In this document: positions 24,841-36,431 of the stretch, piece after piece
How the letters are laid out: each line of letters starts with the position of its first letter
Position numbering within the stretch: the first letter of the stretch is position 1
NCBI GenBank assembly: GCA_030272585.1
Contig: BSYQ01000002.1
Location: 5,890,001-5,954,000, forward strand
Reading direction: 5' to 3'
DNA: 64,000 bases
DNA from: Bryopsis sp. KO-2023
Taxonomy: Eukaryota; Chlorophyta; Ulvophyceae; Bryopsidales; Bryopsidaceae
Position numbers and translations under genes: made by a program
Notes under the pieces: generated by a model
The model's input: only the letters and a program-made list of their open reading frames with translations
Databases searched by the model: none
What the model was told of the DNA's origin: nothing

Positions 24841-26290
24841 GGCCGTGTCTGACCCTCCCTCCTGTTCTGGTTATGGAAGGGGTGCAATGCATTGATGTAT
24901 ATGCATCAGGTAAGCAATTCGGAATGAAAACAAAATGCAACTCTGCACCTGAATGGAATGATTGTTTTGGCAAAAATAAATCTTGTTCCTTTTTTTCACT
25001 TTTTCTTCATTAGGACAAGAGCCCCCCTCACAAACTGACCATTGAGACCTGTTGCCAAATTTCTTAACTTGCGAAATCGAAGAGAAACAAACACTGTGAG
25101 ATTGGTAATAGACTGGTATAGCCTGGATTGACTTGAAAAAGAAAAGGCACCATAGATTCTACCTCCCAATGAATCAGCTTTGCCAAAGTGGAAAATAGAT
25201 TTTTCAATGGAACACCTTATTCCCCCCCCTTCTTCCCTTTTCCAACTTATTGAAGTTGCGGAGACCTGGACATGTTGTTCTAGTTCTTGACGATTGGGGG
25301 GTGGACTGCAAATGAACAAAAATGCCAACCATGGTTTGGGAAGGAACAGGAGCCCTGTCTCAAAAGGAATCCAAGAATGCAAGAATAACCTGAAGGCTTG
25401 CTAGGTCAGGATGACTGTCACCCACTCATCTGCTGAAGAAGAAAAAGAAAAAAATACTGCTAGTGGATGAGCTAGACATGCCAGGATTAGCTTTTTTCCT
25501 CATTGGTTATAGAGAGGGGTGGAAAAAACGCTTTTCGAAAGTGTTGTGGGGCCTGCCTCCACAACGAAAAAAACAGAAAATAAAAGCATCAGTTTCTTCT
25601 GTCAATGCCTCTCTATTAAAAGAAGGCACTTTGATTTTATCGACCCAAAGGTCAGACTGGCCGATTGAATTGTTAGGGGTTGCTCTCCTGAATTCCCAGA
25701 AATTTAACCTTGACCTAAACACAACTATAGGCAATGACGTGGAATATATGTATGTTTTTTTAAGAGGATCCGTGTCAAACACGACCGAAGCCAATTCCAG
25801 GTTTCCAGGTTAGATTTTCAGGCTGACAGTTCAGTGTTTGTTTTTTTCCCTTTCCAAAAAATATCGACACCCTTCTTCAGTTCTTTTTTTACTCATGTTT
25901 TTTGGTTTGATCTGTTTATTTTTTCGGAGTGCAGTCTTGCTAATTTGCCCAGAAAATTCAATGCAAAGGGAGGTTTGGGGTATGACTGTGTGTGTGAGGG
26001 GTATTAAATCTGTTTCATCAGGAATCTTTAGGCTGGGTTATGTTGGGAACGATTTCTTTTTTGGGAGGGGCGCTGGCAGCCTGATGTAGGTTACTTGAGA
26101 AAATCTTGAGAATCTTAGGAATCTGTTTTGTTTCTGTGTCACTTGAGAGAAGCCTTTTTGATAAGTGATTTCAGGTTCTGGTGGACGACGAATATATTTT
26201 AGACACTCTTAAAGACATCACACAGCACGGTGCTTCCCAAAGTGTGATGCACAACAGGAATCACCGTTCTTACAGTTTCTTTTCGCCGCT
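24841..26290. other. No recognised gene; one unassigned ORF
   Basis: An open frame at 25,463-25,813 (plus, 116 residues) starts MDELDMPGLAFF and has no domain I recognise. It lacks clear splice sites at either end and has no neighbour supporting it. The rest is AT-rich with T homopolymers. Confidence 0.3.
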
Positions 26291-26990
26291 TCTCACAAAT
26301 ACGTCAGTCGTCGCTGGAATAGTGGGAACGTACAGAAACGGCCGAGTTTAAACACTGTTGGCTCGAATAGGTGGGAGTAAGGTGTATTGGCGGGCTCTCT
26401 GGTCGCCCGCTGCAGAATTAAATTCCCTCGACGAAGCGATTTTCTGACTGAAGTTTCTGTTTTTGTCTGAACTCCTCTGTTTCCTCTGTTTCCTCTGTGA
26501 ACGGGTTTTCCATTGTCTGATTGTTGTTGAAGTGCTTCCGATTGTTGAAAGACACTTGAAGCTGACTCCAGTGAGTTCAATTTGTCTTTACTGCTCTGCG
26601 GGCCTTTTTTTGAGAGATAGAAGGAAACTTCAGGCAGTGGGCGTTTTGGTGTTGATTTTGCTATATGTCTTTCTCAATGGATGTTAGCTCCTCAGCTTGT
26701 AGTGTCTGGTGCTTGTCTGTCAGAATCGACAAGGGCTCTTATTTCAAGAATCCTCTTCATTATCGATAGACTCTCTCAGAGCGCTGTTGCTTCTTTCTCT
26801 TTTTTGCTTTTTGGAACCTCTTTTTTGCGAAAACGATCGTCTCACCGAGGTTTCAAACAGGCCGTCATTTTCATAGAACTGATTAAGTCCATCCAAACGT
26901 TTAGCCGAGGCAGACGTGCCCGCTCAGAGCTTTGCTGCGAGAGTTTTGTAGATAAAAGAAGCTCATTGGTGAATCACACAGTTTTTGTCT
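26290..26990 (-). repeat. Dispersed repeat family 2, copy 1
   Basis: Shares the core CAGTCAGAAAATCGCT (minus strand here) and surrounding sequence with 29,288-29,900, 31,315-31,830 and 32,440-33,110. It lies in inverse orientation to the copy at 29.3 kb, so the two bracket the elements between them. Open frames across the copies share short motifs such as SVRKSLRRG, but the frames differ, so coding is not supported. Confidence 0.6.
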
Positions 26991-27045
26991 GAAGGTTGGC
27001 GGGACTCTATCGGAACACCCCGCTGGACGTAAACAGAGCAAGGGG

Positions 27046-27242
27046 CATAGGCGCAACCAAGATTTCGGAGGAGGGGGGGCCGAGGTTTTTTCTTGGGGGG
27101 GCCACTTTTAGTTTTTTTACCCTGCAGTAAATAATCTGTTGATTAGGATTTTTTTTCTTTTGTCTTGCTAGCTTTCTTGGGGGGCCAGAAACTTTTTTAG
27201 GGGGGCCAGGCCCCCCCAGGCCCCCCCCTGGTTGCGCCTATG
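27046..27242. mobile_element. hAT-type MITE, copy 1 (197 bp)
   Basis: The ends are CATAGGCGCAACC and its complement GGTTGCGCCTATG, with a G-run/GGCCAGGCC-rich core. The flanking 8 bases (GCAAGGGG and GCCAGGGG) match at 7 of 8, as expected for an aged hAT target duplication. There is no coding capacity. Confidence 0.85.
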
Positions 27243-27691
27243 GCCAGGGGTATCATCAGGATGAAGCCGACGTCTACTTCAGCTCGCCTCCAAGTATGGG
27301 CAGATGTGATTGCAAAGATTATTCCTATGCGTGGATTTTACGGTTCCAGTAGACCGATCGCTCATCACTTTTTGCAGTGACAGAGAATAGCTCCTTTGAT
27401 GTGGGCTCGAAGCAACAGCCATGCATTGCAACGGTATTCCGACGGTTCGTTGGCGGATGACTGGGTTTCAATCTTGTTTTTCTTACCTTGGGGACTTTTT
27501 AACAAACAAGCAAACATCACCTTGGGGACCTCCCAATTGGGGACAATATCATTATATAATGCATTTAAATGCTACAAATCATATTTCTGATTCTTTCCTA
27601 CTGAACACCAACAATGATTACATCTTACCTGATATGGGGAAGGAATGGAGGTTTAGTGAGTTGTCAAAGGTTGAATGAGAAGGGGTGCATC

Positions 27692-27915
27692 CATAGGCGC
27701 AACCAGGATTTCAGGGAAGGGGGGGCCCAAGTTTCTTTTTGGGGGGCCCAAGTTTTTTTGAGGGGGGCCCAAATTTTTTTTAGGGTAAGAAACAGTTGGT
27801 TAAGTGGATTTCAAGAGGAAGTTTTTTTTTTCCCTTTTTCCTGGGCTTCTTTGGGGGGGCCAGAAAATTTCTAGGGGGGCCAGGCCCCCCCAGCCCCCCC
27901 CTGGTTGCGCCTATG
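27692..27915. mobile_element. hAT-type MITE, copy 2 (224 bp)
   Basis: Same terminal repeats as the copy at 27,046 and a perfect 8-bp target duplication, GGTGCATC, on both sides. The perfect duplication suggests this is the youngest of the three copies. It was inserted into ordinary intergenic sequence. Confidence 0.92.
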
Positions 27916-27946
27916 GGTGCATCACTAGCTTTGGCATCTCTGTTCT

Positions 27947-29247
27947 TGTCCGAGTTACCAGGTTACTAGCGCTAGTTCTGAACTACTAGCGCTAGTAACA
28001 ATGTTCAACCCCCTCCACTTTCTCTTTCAAACTTCATATTTTTTCCCAAAATTTTGCAGAGACCTTTTTTATGACTTGAATGTATTGGGAAATAAAAATG
28101 AGATCAAAATTCAAACATTAGATCCTAATGCACGCCTCCTATCTCCTTATTACGATTTTGTGTCGCAGAAACAGCGTTTGAAGTCTCTTCCATATTTTTC
28201 TTTCCACGACGCTTGGAATGTAGAGTTTGTACCTCATTTTTAGATCGTGGTTTCAAAAGACCAAAACACATAATGTGACAAAAAATCAAGTAAAAGAAAA
28301 GTTTTTCAAGGCTCCTAGTATCTCACTCATGTGGAGGTAATTTTAGCTTGCTGCAGAATTGTCTTGTCTACAACATTATGGCCGGTAGCTGGAAAACTAG
28401 ATTTTTCGAGCTCATGAGATGCATTGGAGATAAATCCACACCTATCAAGGATTCTCAAGAAAAAAATCCGGCCTCATTTGACGCAATTATCCTCTCGTAA
28501 TGCTAATCCAAAGTTGATGCGTTTCTCACAGTTCATTTTATCCGAATCATGGGTGTGACCTTATGTACGACCTAATTGTACAAAAACCATAAGATATCAA
28601 CAAAAAACTTCGTAAAATGAAATTTTTATTAAAAAAGCATCTTAATCTCCAATTCGTTTCATATTTTGGAGGGGCTCTAACAAGTATAGGCTAGAAATCG
28701 TGGGCACATAATAAGCATTCATTCCCACCAAAATATATCACTTTGGAGGTAATATATCCCTCTCGAAACATTACACCGAAGATTATGAAGATTAGTCAAC
28801 ATTTATGTGTCCACATGTAGAATAAATTGTTCTAGCGGCAAGAAACGGCAAGAAACTGTCAAAATGCATCAAGTTTGCATTGACCTAATGGGACGCTTTT
28901 TACATCAAACGAGGCTGGCTTTTTTTTCTTAGAACCCTCAATAGGTGTGGATTTATCTCCAATGCATCCCATGAGGTCGAAAAATCTAGTTTTTCAGCTA
29001 CCGGCCATAATGTTGTAGACAAGACAATTCAGCAGAAAAAGCTAAAAATGCACTAACATTGGTGAGAAGCTAAGAGCCTCTCAACTATTTCTTTCCACTT
29101 CAGATTTTTTTATGCGATCTATAATTGTCTTGTAAACAATTGTTCAGGAAATGAGATCTAAAATCTTTTTGCCAATAACCGTGGAATGATGAACGTGGAA
29201 GCAATTTTCAGTACTAGCGCTAGTAGCGAAAACTGGTAACTCGGACA
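27947..29247. mobile_element. 1.3-kb inverted-repeat DNA element
   Basis: Terminal repeats TGTCCGAGTTACCAG and complement are flanked by a 4-bp direct duplication, TTCT. Inside, about 200 bp around 28,345-28,500 reappears in reverse complement at about 28,870-29,045 (for example TACAACATTATGGCCGGTAG). Near each end the palindrome ACTAGCGCTAGT occurs. No transposase is present, so it is non-autonomous; superfamily unknown. Confidence 0.8.
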
Positions 29248-29287
29248 TTCTTCAGGTCATCATTATTGAGACCAAAGAAACGATACA

Positions 29288-29900
29288 GTGTTGAGGAAGG
29301 TTTTACTTTCCGAAGAGAGGATTTCGAAACAAGCACTGTTTTCGATTCAAGGGAGAAAACTCATCAGACAGTTTTATGACAGCACAAGGCAGCAGAAAAA
29401 GAAAGTATGCTCCGAAGGACAAGCAAAGAAAAGGAAAGCTAGTTCGACATTCACTGCAGGCGGTTTCAGCTGGGCATTGCTATTTGAAAGTACCGGAAAC
29501 CCAAGGCAGTCAAAGGAAACCTGTTCACAGAAAAAACAGAGGACTTCAGACAAGAACAGAAACTTCAGTCAGAAAATCGCTCCGTCGAGGGCAGTTTTTT
29601 CTGCAGCCGACGACCAGAGAGCACGTTGAAATATCTTTCTCTACCACAGTGACGCCAAGAGTGTCCGAACTCGAGCGTTTCTGGATGTCCCTGTCGATCC
29701 AGTGACGACTGGACGCGGATTCTATCTGCATCGAGTGACGTCCTTGGCGGAAAATCAAAACCTGCACTCGCAAGCTTCACACGAGTGTCGTCGACAGCGT
29801 CTGCAATCCAGGAGGTTGTTAAAATGAACGAAAAACCATATCGAGGAGCTTTGACACGATGTCCAAAAGAGGGAGCGACGGACAGAATCACGGCGGGTAA
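29288..29900 (+). repeat. Dispersed repeat family 2, copy 2
   Basis: The core CAGTCAGAAAATCGCT and flanks match, inverted, 26,290-26,590. Open frames exist in two phases but are not shared intact with the other copies, so no gene is called. Confidence 0.6.
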
Positions 29901-30013
29901 AGAAGGTACGTACCAGGTCCGAACGCAGGAGGCAGGAGTATCAGTTTAGCGTCAGTTTAGGGGATATTTGAGTCTCTGACCTTCAGGTTCTCGCCCTCTC
30001 GCAGCCCAAGGCC

Positions 30014-30185
30014 CATAGGCGTAGCCAGGAAAATAAACTGGGGGGGGGGGGGGCCAAACAAAGTGGGGAAGGTCATTTTCAATAACAAAGTAAAGTTCAC
30101 ATGTAGACACCCAGTCCGCAAATTTCTTAGCGGCCGACTCTTGGGGGGGCCAGGCCCCCCCCAACCCCCCATGGCTACGCCTATA
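30014..30185. mobile_element. hAT-type MITE, copy 3 (diverged)
   Basis: The ends are CATAGGCGTAGCC and GGCTACGCCTATA around a poly-G core and GGCCAGGCCCCCCC. Flanks CCAAGGCC and CCCAGGCC match at 7 of 8. It is a different subfamily from the 27-kb copies (GTAGCC instead of GCAACC). Confidence 0.8.
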
Positions 30186-30189
30186 CCCA

Positions 30190-31314
30190 GGCCCCCATTA
30201 ATTAATGACAGACCTGGAAATTTGCAGCAACTGTGAACAGAACGCAGTTCGAAGTTTGAGGTTTACCCAAACCGTGAGAACTCGTCCGAGCTTCTCCAGA
30301 ACAGGAAAGCGTTTTCTTGTCCCCCACACTCTCACCCACCTGACTCTTTTGTGGCTTTGGTCACCACGCGTGAGCATCGCAAGGACAGCGATTCGGACGG
30401 CTGTTTTGGACCGGGGACGCCTTCGAAGACGTCGGAGAGCCGCTCGACGCGCGCACCGCTCGAGTTTCTGGCGGTTGGTTGAATCATCCTTGGGGGGGGA
30501 TACTTGAGTGCGACATCGCTGCAAGTTATCGTTCGGCCCGCTGGTCAAGGGGATCTGCTAGAGGATCCCTGGTCACCAGGTCCCGGGTTCGAACCTTCAC
30601 TCTCAAACTGACAGGGATGATCAGATGCGCCAGGGAGGTCGTAGCCGCCGGTGCTGAAACCGCCGGCGGGGTTTCGTTTTTGTTCTCGATTCTGCTTTTA
30701 CTTATTTTTTTTTGGGGGGGGTCATGCATGTTGGGGAAAAACTGCTGTTGTTTTCGGTGCCCTTGTGTACGTGCGTGTTTTGTTGGATCCTGGTTGTTTA
30801 TGGCTCTGTTAGAAGTTGCACCAACCCACTTGGTTCCCAACAAAAGCGAAAAACCCCACAGCCAACCCATTTGCCCATTCCTCAGGATCAGTCTGACTGT
30901 GGGTGCAGCTCCAACCAGAGACCTCCCAATCACCACCCATCTACTTTTTCGATCAGCATGCAAGCCAGCAAACCAAAGCTTCCACACTTTCGTTCCCGAA
31001 AAGCCACTTGCTACCACCATAAATAAATCAACTTGGCCTGATTCACCACCGAGAAAGAGCTACCTGAAGCAAACCCACGTCCCTGAAGAGGCTCTTCCTT
31101 CTCTTCGAGGTGCCACGTCTTTTGACGCTGGGATTTTAGCCGAGCAAGAAAACTAACACCCCTGCTTGAAAAAGGAAAAAAAAAAACAGGCAGGGCTCCC
31201 TCAGACTTGAAATCTTGAAACGCTGAGAACAAGCGCAAGCGCGAGGCTAGCTCTTACTGGCCCATCGGTGACAAACCAGTTAAATTTGGTTTTCCAGGTT
31301 GACGATTTTGGGTC
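30190..31314. other. No gene seen; tRNA-like head at 30,545-30,605
   Basis: At 30,545-30,605 (plus) an A-box-like TGGTCAAGGGG and a B-box GGGTTCGAACC are spaced about 35 bases apart, suggesting a SINE head or tRNA relic without a good acceptor stem. A long open frame (30,479-31,156) has low-complexity, poly-G-encoded residues and no domain, so I leave it out as a gene. Confidence 0.4.
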
Positions 31315-31833
31315 CACTCTGCTAGTTTCTTCTGTTCATCCTTTGGGATTCCTGGAGACCGTTTCTCGACATTTTTAACACCTCTGACGTGCTTTTTCGG
31401 AGGGTATGTGGTCTTGGTTGCACTTTAGAGCGTTTTTCGTGTGTGCTGCAGTCGTCCCAGTGGAATTTTTGCAGAATAAATCCTCTCAACGAAGCGATTT
31501 TCTGACTGAAGTCTCTGAAGTGGTCTGAAGTCCTCTGGTAAAACTGAAACCCGTGGACCTGTGGTGGTGTGGACTGTCCCCAGGTCAGTGTTTCGAGTTC
31601 CCCGCACTCTTCTTCCGCTTTTTGGAGCACCCCTTGTTTCTATCTCTCACTTTAATCTTGCAGACGACCGTAAAAAAACTTGTTCCGGCCTTCCACTGTT
31701 CTTTGCTTTGCTTTTCTTTCATTTTTTCATGCAGTTTACTTCCCTCAATCTCTCCGAGTTTTAAATGGGCCTCTCCTAGGAAAATCAAAGGTCCTCTTTT
31801 CTTTCGACGGTATTCCACCGTCCGTCGTATGGC

Positions 31834-32435
31834 GGTTGTGGTAAACACCGAAAACTACCGAAAACCACCGAAAACTACCGAAAACTACCGAAAACTATAA
31901 AAATCGACATGATAAAACGAAAACTTGAACAGTAAAAATAAATTTATAACGGGGAGTCCACCGAAAAAAACCATTACACACAAAAGAAACTAATACATTC
32001 ATTTTGTTTATATGAGTGAATATGTTACAAATGGTATGGACTCTTGGTTTGGTTCCAGTGGCTCCTTGGTTGGTTGACTCGGGTTCGAATCCCGAGGGTC
32101 ACACTTGCATACCCACTTGCCGATAAGTACTATCACTCGGAGACTCACTTGTTACCACTCTGAAAGCAAATGTCTTGTTTGAAATAGTCTTGAATATTTA
32201 TCTTTCCCTTTTCCTTTTATAAAGGGTAATCGCTGCATAGTTACAGTTTTTATAGTTTTCGGTAGTTTTCGTGAGTAGTTTTCAGTAGTTTTCGTGAGTA
32301 GTTTTCGGTAGTTTTCGGTGGTTTTCGTGAGTAGTTTTCGGTGGTTTTCGGTGGTTTTCGGTAGTTTTCGGTGGTTTTCGGTAGTTTTCGGTGGTTTTCG
32401 GTGGTTTTCGGTGGTTTTCGGTGTTTACCACGACC
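31834..32435. mobile_element. Foldback element with minisatellite ends
   Basis: Both ends start GGTTGTGG/GGTCGTGG then TAAACACCGAAAAC and continue as head-to-tail copies of a 10-bp unit, CCGAAAACTA/CCGAAAACCA, in opposite orientations (about 6 units left, about 18 right). A 10-bp direct duplication CGTCGTATGG flanks it, at 31,823-31,832 and 32,436-32,445. Long repetitive inverted ends and a 9-11-bp duplication point to a Mutator-like or Foldback element. It has no coding capacity; the loop holds a tRNA-like segment. Confidence 0.8.
32045..32105 (+). other. tRNA-like segment inside foldback element
   Basis: TGGTTCCAGTGG (A-box-like) precedes GGGTTCGAATCCCGAG (B box with a perfect stem) by about 28 bases. 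It may be a SINE head captured in the loop of the foldback element. A full cloverleaf is not evident. Confidence 0.4.
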
Positions 32436-33110
32436 CGTCGTATGGTCTCTCGTAGTAGGACCCTATTTTTTCCGCTCGCTTTTTTGGTATATTCTTTTGC
32501 CTCTCGTCTCTAACAAAGCCAATTTTCTTCCTCCTGGTTGGGTCTGACTCCGTCAAACTGACGACCACCAAAAAAGGTTTCCGTCCAGGTCGAATGCGTG
32601 ACTTGTGTGAAGGGCCGCACGGTTGCGAATTACCCCCCTGCGTAGGAAAAAAGTCGGCAGTAGAAAAGCAAAGAAGAACAGTGAAACGTCGGAACAAATG
32701 TTTCTGTAGTCGTCAACAAGAACGGTCATCGAAGTGAGAGACAGAAACGAGGGGTGTTCCAAAAAGCAGAAGAAGAGTGCAGGGAACTCGAAACACTGAC
32801 CTGGGGACAGTCCACACCACCACAGGGCCACGCATTGCAGTTTTACCAGAGGACTTCAGACCACTTCAGAGACTTCAGTCAGAAAATCGCTTCGTTGAGA
32901 GGGATTTATTCTGCAAAAATTCCACTGGGACGACTGCAGCACACACGGAAAACGCTCTGGAGTGCAACCAAGACCACGTACCCTCCGGAAAACAACATCA
33001 GAGGTGTGAAAGATGTCGGAAAACGGTCCCCAGGAATCCCAAAGGATGAAGAAGGTTCGAAGTCCTTGCATCAGGTGGACGAACTGAAAATTGTTCATTA
33101 GATGTGGAGG

Positions 33111-33575
33111 GTACTGATTCGGCGGTGGTACCTAATTGGACACCAAGAGTTGAAGCTAGAGCATGACCTTCGTGGCTTCCAGATTTGGAAAAACAAAAAG
33201 GCAAATCAAGAAAATGACAAAGATACGCCTTCGGCATTTCTTTGTCGGTTTGCTCAGGGTCTCGGTATTGGAGGGGTATAAAAATTTGAATCGAGTTTAA
33301 CCAGTGTTTTTTGTTGGTTTGCTTTGGATCTTATTCTCGGCAAGCCCAGGGATGGCCAGAGAGAACAACCAGGGAAGATCTGCAGACCCCCATTAGTTTT
33401 TTGAATAAGCAAGCACTGGCTGAGGTGATATTTGAGAATCTGTTACAGATTGTAGGCTCTCCTTTGCCTCTCTGAGAAAAACGGGGCGAACACCAGTGAA
33501 ACAAAAACAAATCAACATTTCATGCCAAAAGTGAAAAACCAAGGATCTAATGAAAGCAAGGAAAAAACTCATCTA
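33111..33575. other. No gene seen
   Basis: AT-rich spacer between the palindrome and the large transposon. No open frame or repeat match is convincing here. Confidence 0.4.
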
Positions 33576-33795
33576 CGTCGCAAAAATGTACTCGGTATTA
33601 TTCTGGGTCGAGAATAATACCGGTGCTACGGTATTATAATACCGTTGGTGTTACCCGATGTTACGAGGTATTAAAATTGTACTCGGTATTATTATGGGAC
33701 GAGAATACTACCAGTGCCACGGTATTATAATACCGTGGGTGTTACAGGGTATTAATAGGTATTAACAATAACATCATCTTAATACCGCGAGCTGG
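33576..33795. repeat. Left subterminal repeats of large transposon
   Basis: Repeated units such as GTACTCGGTATTATT and CGGTATTATAATACCG, in both orientations, follow the 25-bp terminal repeat. The first codon of the first passenger gene lies eight bases further on. Confidence 0.75.
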
Positions 33796-33802
33796 GGTGA
33801 GA

Positions 33803-35948
33803 ATGACGTCTCGTCGCGACAACGCCTTCACTGAAATTGTCAAGTTACTGCCGACAGTGGTGCTGTCCCAACTTCGCCGCCGTCCTCACGTCGTACTCAA
33901 TGCGGAATGGAAATCGTCCAGTTCGATTCTGGAGCCCCATCTGGGAAAACCACCACCACCACTTGCGATGAACAAGCGCCGTTTGGTCATGAAAAAACGT
34001 ACTCAACCCAACGAGGTTGTAGCAAATTCCTCCCCGCACCCTGACCCGGTTGATGTTGTCCGTGCCCTTGAAGAGGTGGAAGGGAGTGACAGCTTCAAGC
34101 TGGAACTGGCAAAGGTATTTCTTTGTTTGCTTGTTTGCTTGCTTGTTTGCTTGTTTGCTTGTTTGCTTGCTTGTTTGTTTGTTTGTTTGTTTGCTTTTCC
34201 AATGTATTTTATTGACTTGTAGATATTGATGCAGCCACACACCTCAAGAGTTGGGCTTGAAGATGGAGGGTCTTCAAGGGAGGATATTCCTTTTTTGATT
34301 TCAAGTGATAAACACTATATGATTGCTGAGAAATTTCTTAGTGAATGGTCAAAACTCTGTGTTTCTGACCCCCAGCACGCAGAATATCGTTCGATTTCTC
34401 TGGAAGAACTTACAAGAAAAAATTTGGGTGAGACTTCGAAAAGAGAATTTTGAACTGAGTGCTGCAAATTTTATGTTATTAGATTTCCAGATTTTGCTGA
34501 GAAAAGTGTTGTGTCGAACAGGAAACCAGTTCGATGTGAGTGACGAAGAATTCACTTCCGCATGGGAGCATGTTTCTTTGAAGAAACAAAAGTCCGGTGT
34601 GTGCACAGAAAATATCAATCCATTATACCTCAATTATGACTGATGAGATGAGTCTAAACTTTGGACAGTATGTACATGATGTTGAATTCAACACACCACC
34701 AGAATTTCATGTTCATCTGACGAGTCATTAATGAAGGATAATGAATTTCAGTTGTAGATCTTCGGTTTTTTTCTGTTTCATTATATGCAAATGCATATAG
34801 TTGCAGGAAAAAGAAATCGAGCTATCCCTCCGGTGATGGCTCGAGAGGGATTTTGTCGAAGATTTACGTCTTTGAAAAAAAATTCCAGAAATAATGCTCA
34901 TCAAAAATTGATGACCAATTTTTTCAGTTTGAGTGATGAAGCTATGGAGGGAGGTGGGGATTATTTTTTTTTCATTATTGTTTTTTCATTATTTTCTTTA
35001 CAGTATTTATGTTATTTATCTATAACATAAGTTTGTTAAAGTGTTGTAATTTTTTGATGTAGTATAGACTAACTTTTCTATTTTTATGAAATTTGGTTTA
35101 ACCTTCGATTTTGTTTCAAGGTATTTGATAAACAGCCTGTCCAGAACAAGAGAGTACTTGACTTAATTTTGTTGTTTTCTTGAAGAATGTGATTTCAGTA
35201 CCCCTGACATGCCCTTTTTCAATGAGGAATTCCTCTTCTCCATCGCTTTGACCTTTGATCCTCAAACAGTAGACGTAAAGGTGCAAGAGGATGGAAAACA
35301 AACGATTGCTTGGGCGACTCAGGGGGGGAAGTTACACTTGCATCAGGTTGGATTCGCTGCCATGAAGGTGTGGATAATTTTTCGAACTGGGTGCAACGAC
35401 ATTATAGTTCAGTGTTCTGTTTTGTTGGTGATTGTCTAGCCCCACTTAATCACCATGGTTTTGCAGTAGATATCTACATTGAACTGATTATTCCAACCGT
35501 TTCCACACCACATTTCTCGGGATGTCAACAATCTCTTCTTTTCTTACCATGATTGTTTCTTGTCTAGATTAAAAAAACTATCAAGGCGGCGAAGGAACCT
35601 ATGGAGAGGAAGGTTTATTTCACCTCCGACGATGGGGAACTTCTTCAGGAGATTGAAATGATTACAGCTCGGGTCGTTTGGTTCTTGCTCAAGGACGAAA
35701 GCACATATCAAGTGACATGTGATGACGACGGGTGGATGGATGGAATCATTCCAAGATTCAAGGTTTATTGTCCCGTGGTCAATTCTGCCAATGAAAATGT
35801 ATCATTTGACGACTTTTTGTGGATAATGCTCCTCAAATCAGCAGATCAGCTTCATGCACAACTGGTGGATGATTTGAAATTAGATTCTTTTCAGGGTTTC
35901 TTTGAAGAGATGAAAGTGAGATATGATGTTGCATATCCTTCCATTTGA
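33803..35948 (+). CDS. Unrecognised 425-residue protein in transposon
   Basis: Six exons join without any frame conflict: 33803-34114, 34223-34427, 34491-34535, 34801-34953, 35186-35367 and 35568-35948, ending in TGA. All introns are GT-AG. The 5' third is basic with a Pro run (KPPPPLA) and KRRLVMKKR. The middle has AGKRNRAIPPVMAREGFC and an acidic stretch GGECDFSTPD. The C-terminal third is acidic and well structured (VYFTSDDGELLQEI, FEEMKVRYDVAYPSI). I recognise no family. It could be a transposon accessory protein that binds DNA or a captured host gene. It runs tail-to-tail with the transposase, 480 bases apart. Phase-perfect splicing over six exons argues it is real. Start is the first ATG after the subterminal repeats. 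Confidence 0.7.
34115..34200 (+). repeat. TTTG/CTTG simple repeat in intron 1
   Basis: Alternating TTTG and CTTG units fill most of the first intron of the 425-residue gene. Confidence 0.85.
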
Positions 35949-36431
35949 AATGATTTCTTTTGGAATATTTTCAGGAAGGGCCAATTCTTTGTGATAACAT
36001 TAACCCCGTTTTTTTTGGGGGAAGGGAGATGCCCCAGTTTGTGGTGTTGAAAAAAAACCGGGGGGGCCAAGTGGATGATTAGGTGGCTTGGGATTGTGTC
36101 TTTATGTGTCTCGGATGAAAATTCAGCTTCATGTAATTGAATCTCACGACTGACCCAAGTGAAAATTTTCATCCTGTCAGAAAATTTGTGCTTGATGTTT
36201 TATTTATTTTTAAATGACCTTGACTAAATCGGTTAAAAAATGACCCCTCAGCAGTTTTTTTTTTCTTTCTGAAAGAGCCGTTTCACGCCCCTGAAATCCC
36301 ATACTTTTCAATATATTATTACACCACATGTCCAGAAAACAAAAAGCCCAGTTGCTTCAGTAAAACATACCATTTCCTAACTCCCCCATTAACAAACACC
36401 GGCAGCCCAACCAGCCCATAAAACTATTCTC

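Larger units (their letters stand above)
31315..33110. repeat. Palindrome made of family 2 copies
   Basis: The left arm (31,315-31,830) and right arm (about 32,440-33,110) are diverged reverse complements, sharing for example GACCTGGGGACAGTCCACAC. The centre is occupied by a foldback element inserted later. The right arm carries extra sequence near 32,450-32,660. Confidence 0.75.

Noticed and set aside
30479-31156. 225-codon open frame
   Set aside because: Residues come from poly-G and low-complexity sequence with a tRNA-like segment inside; no domain or splice sites.
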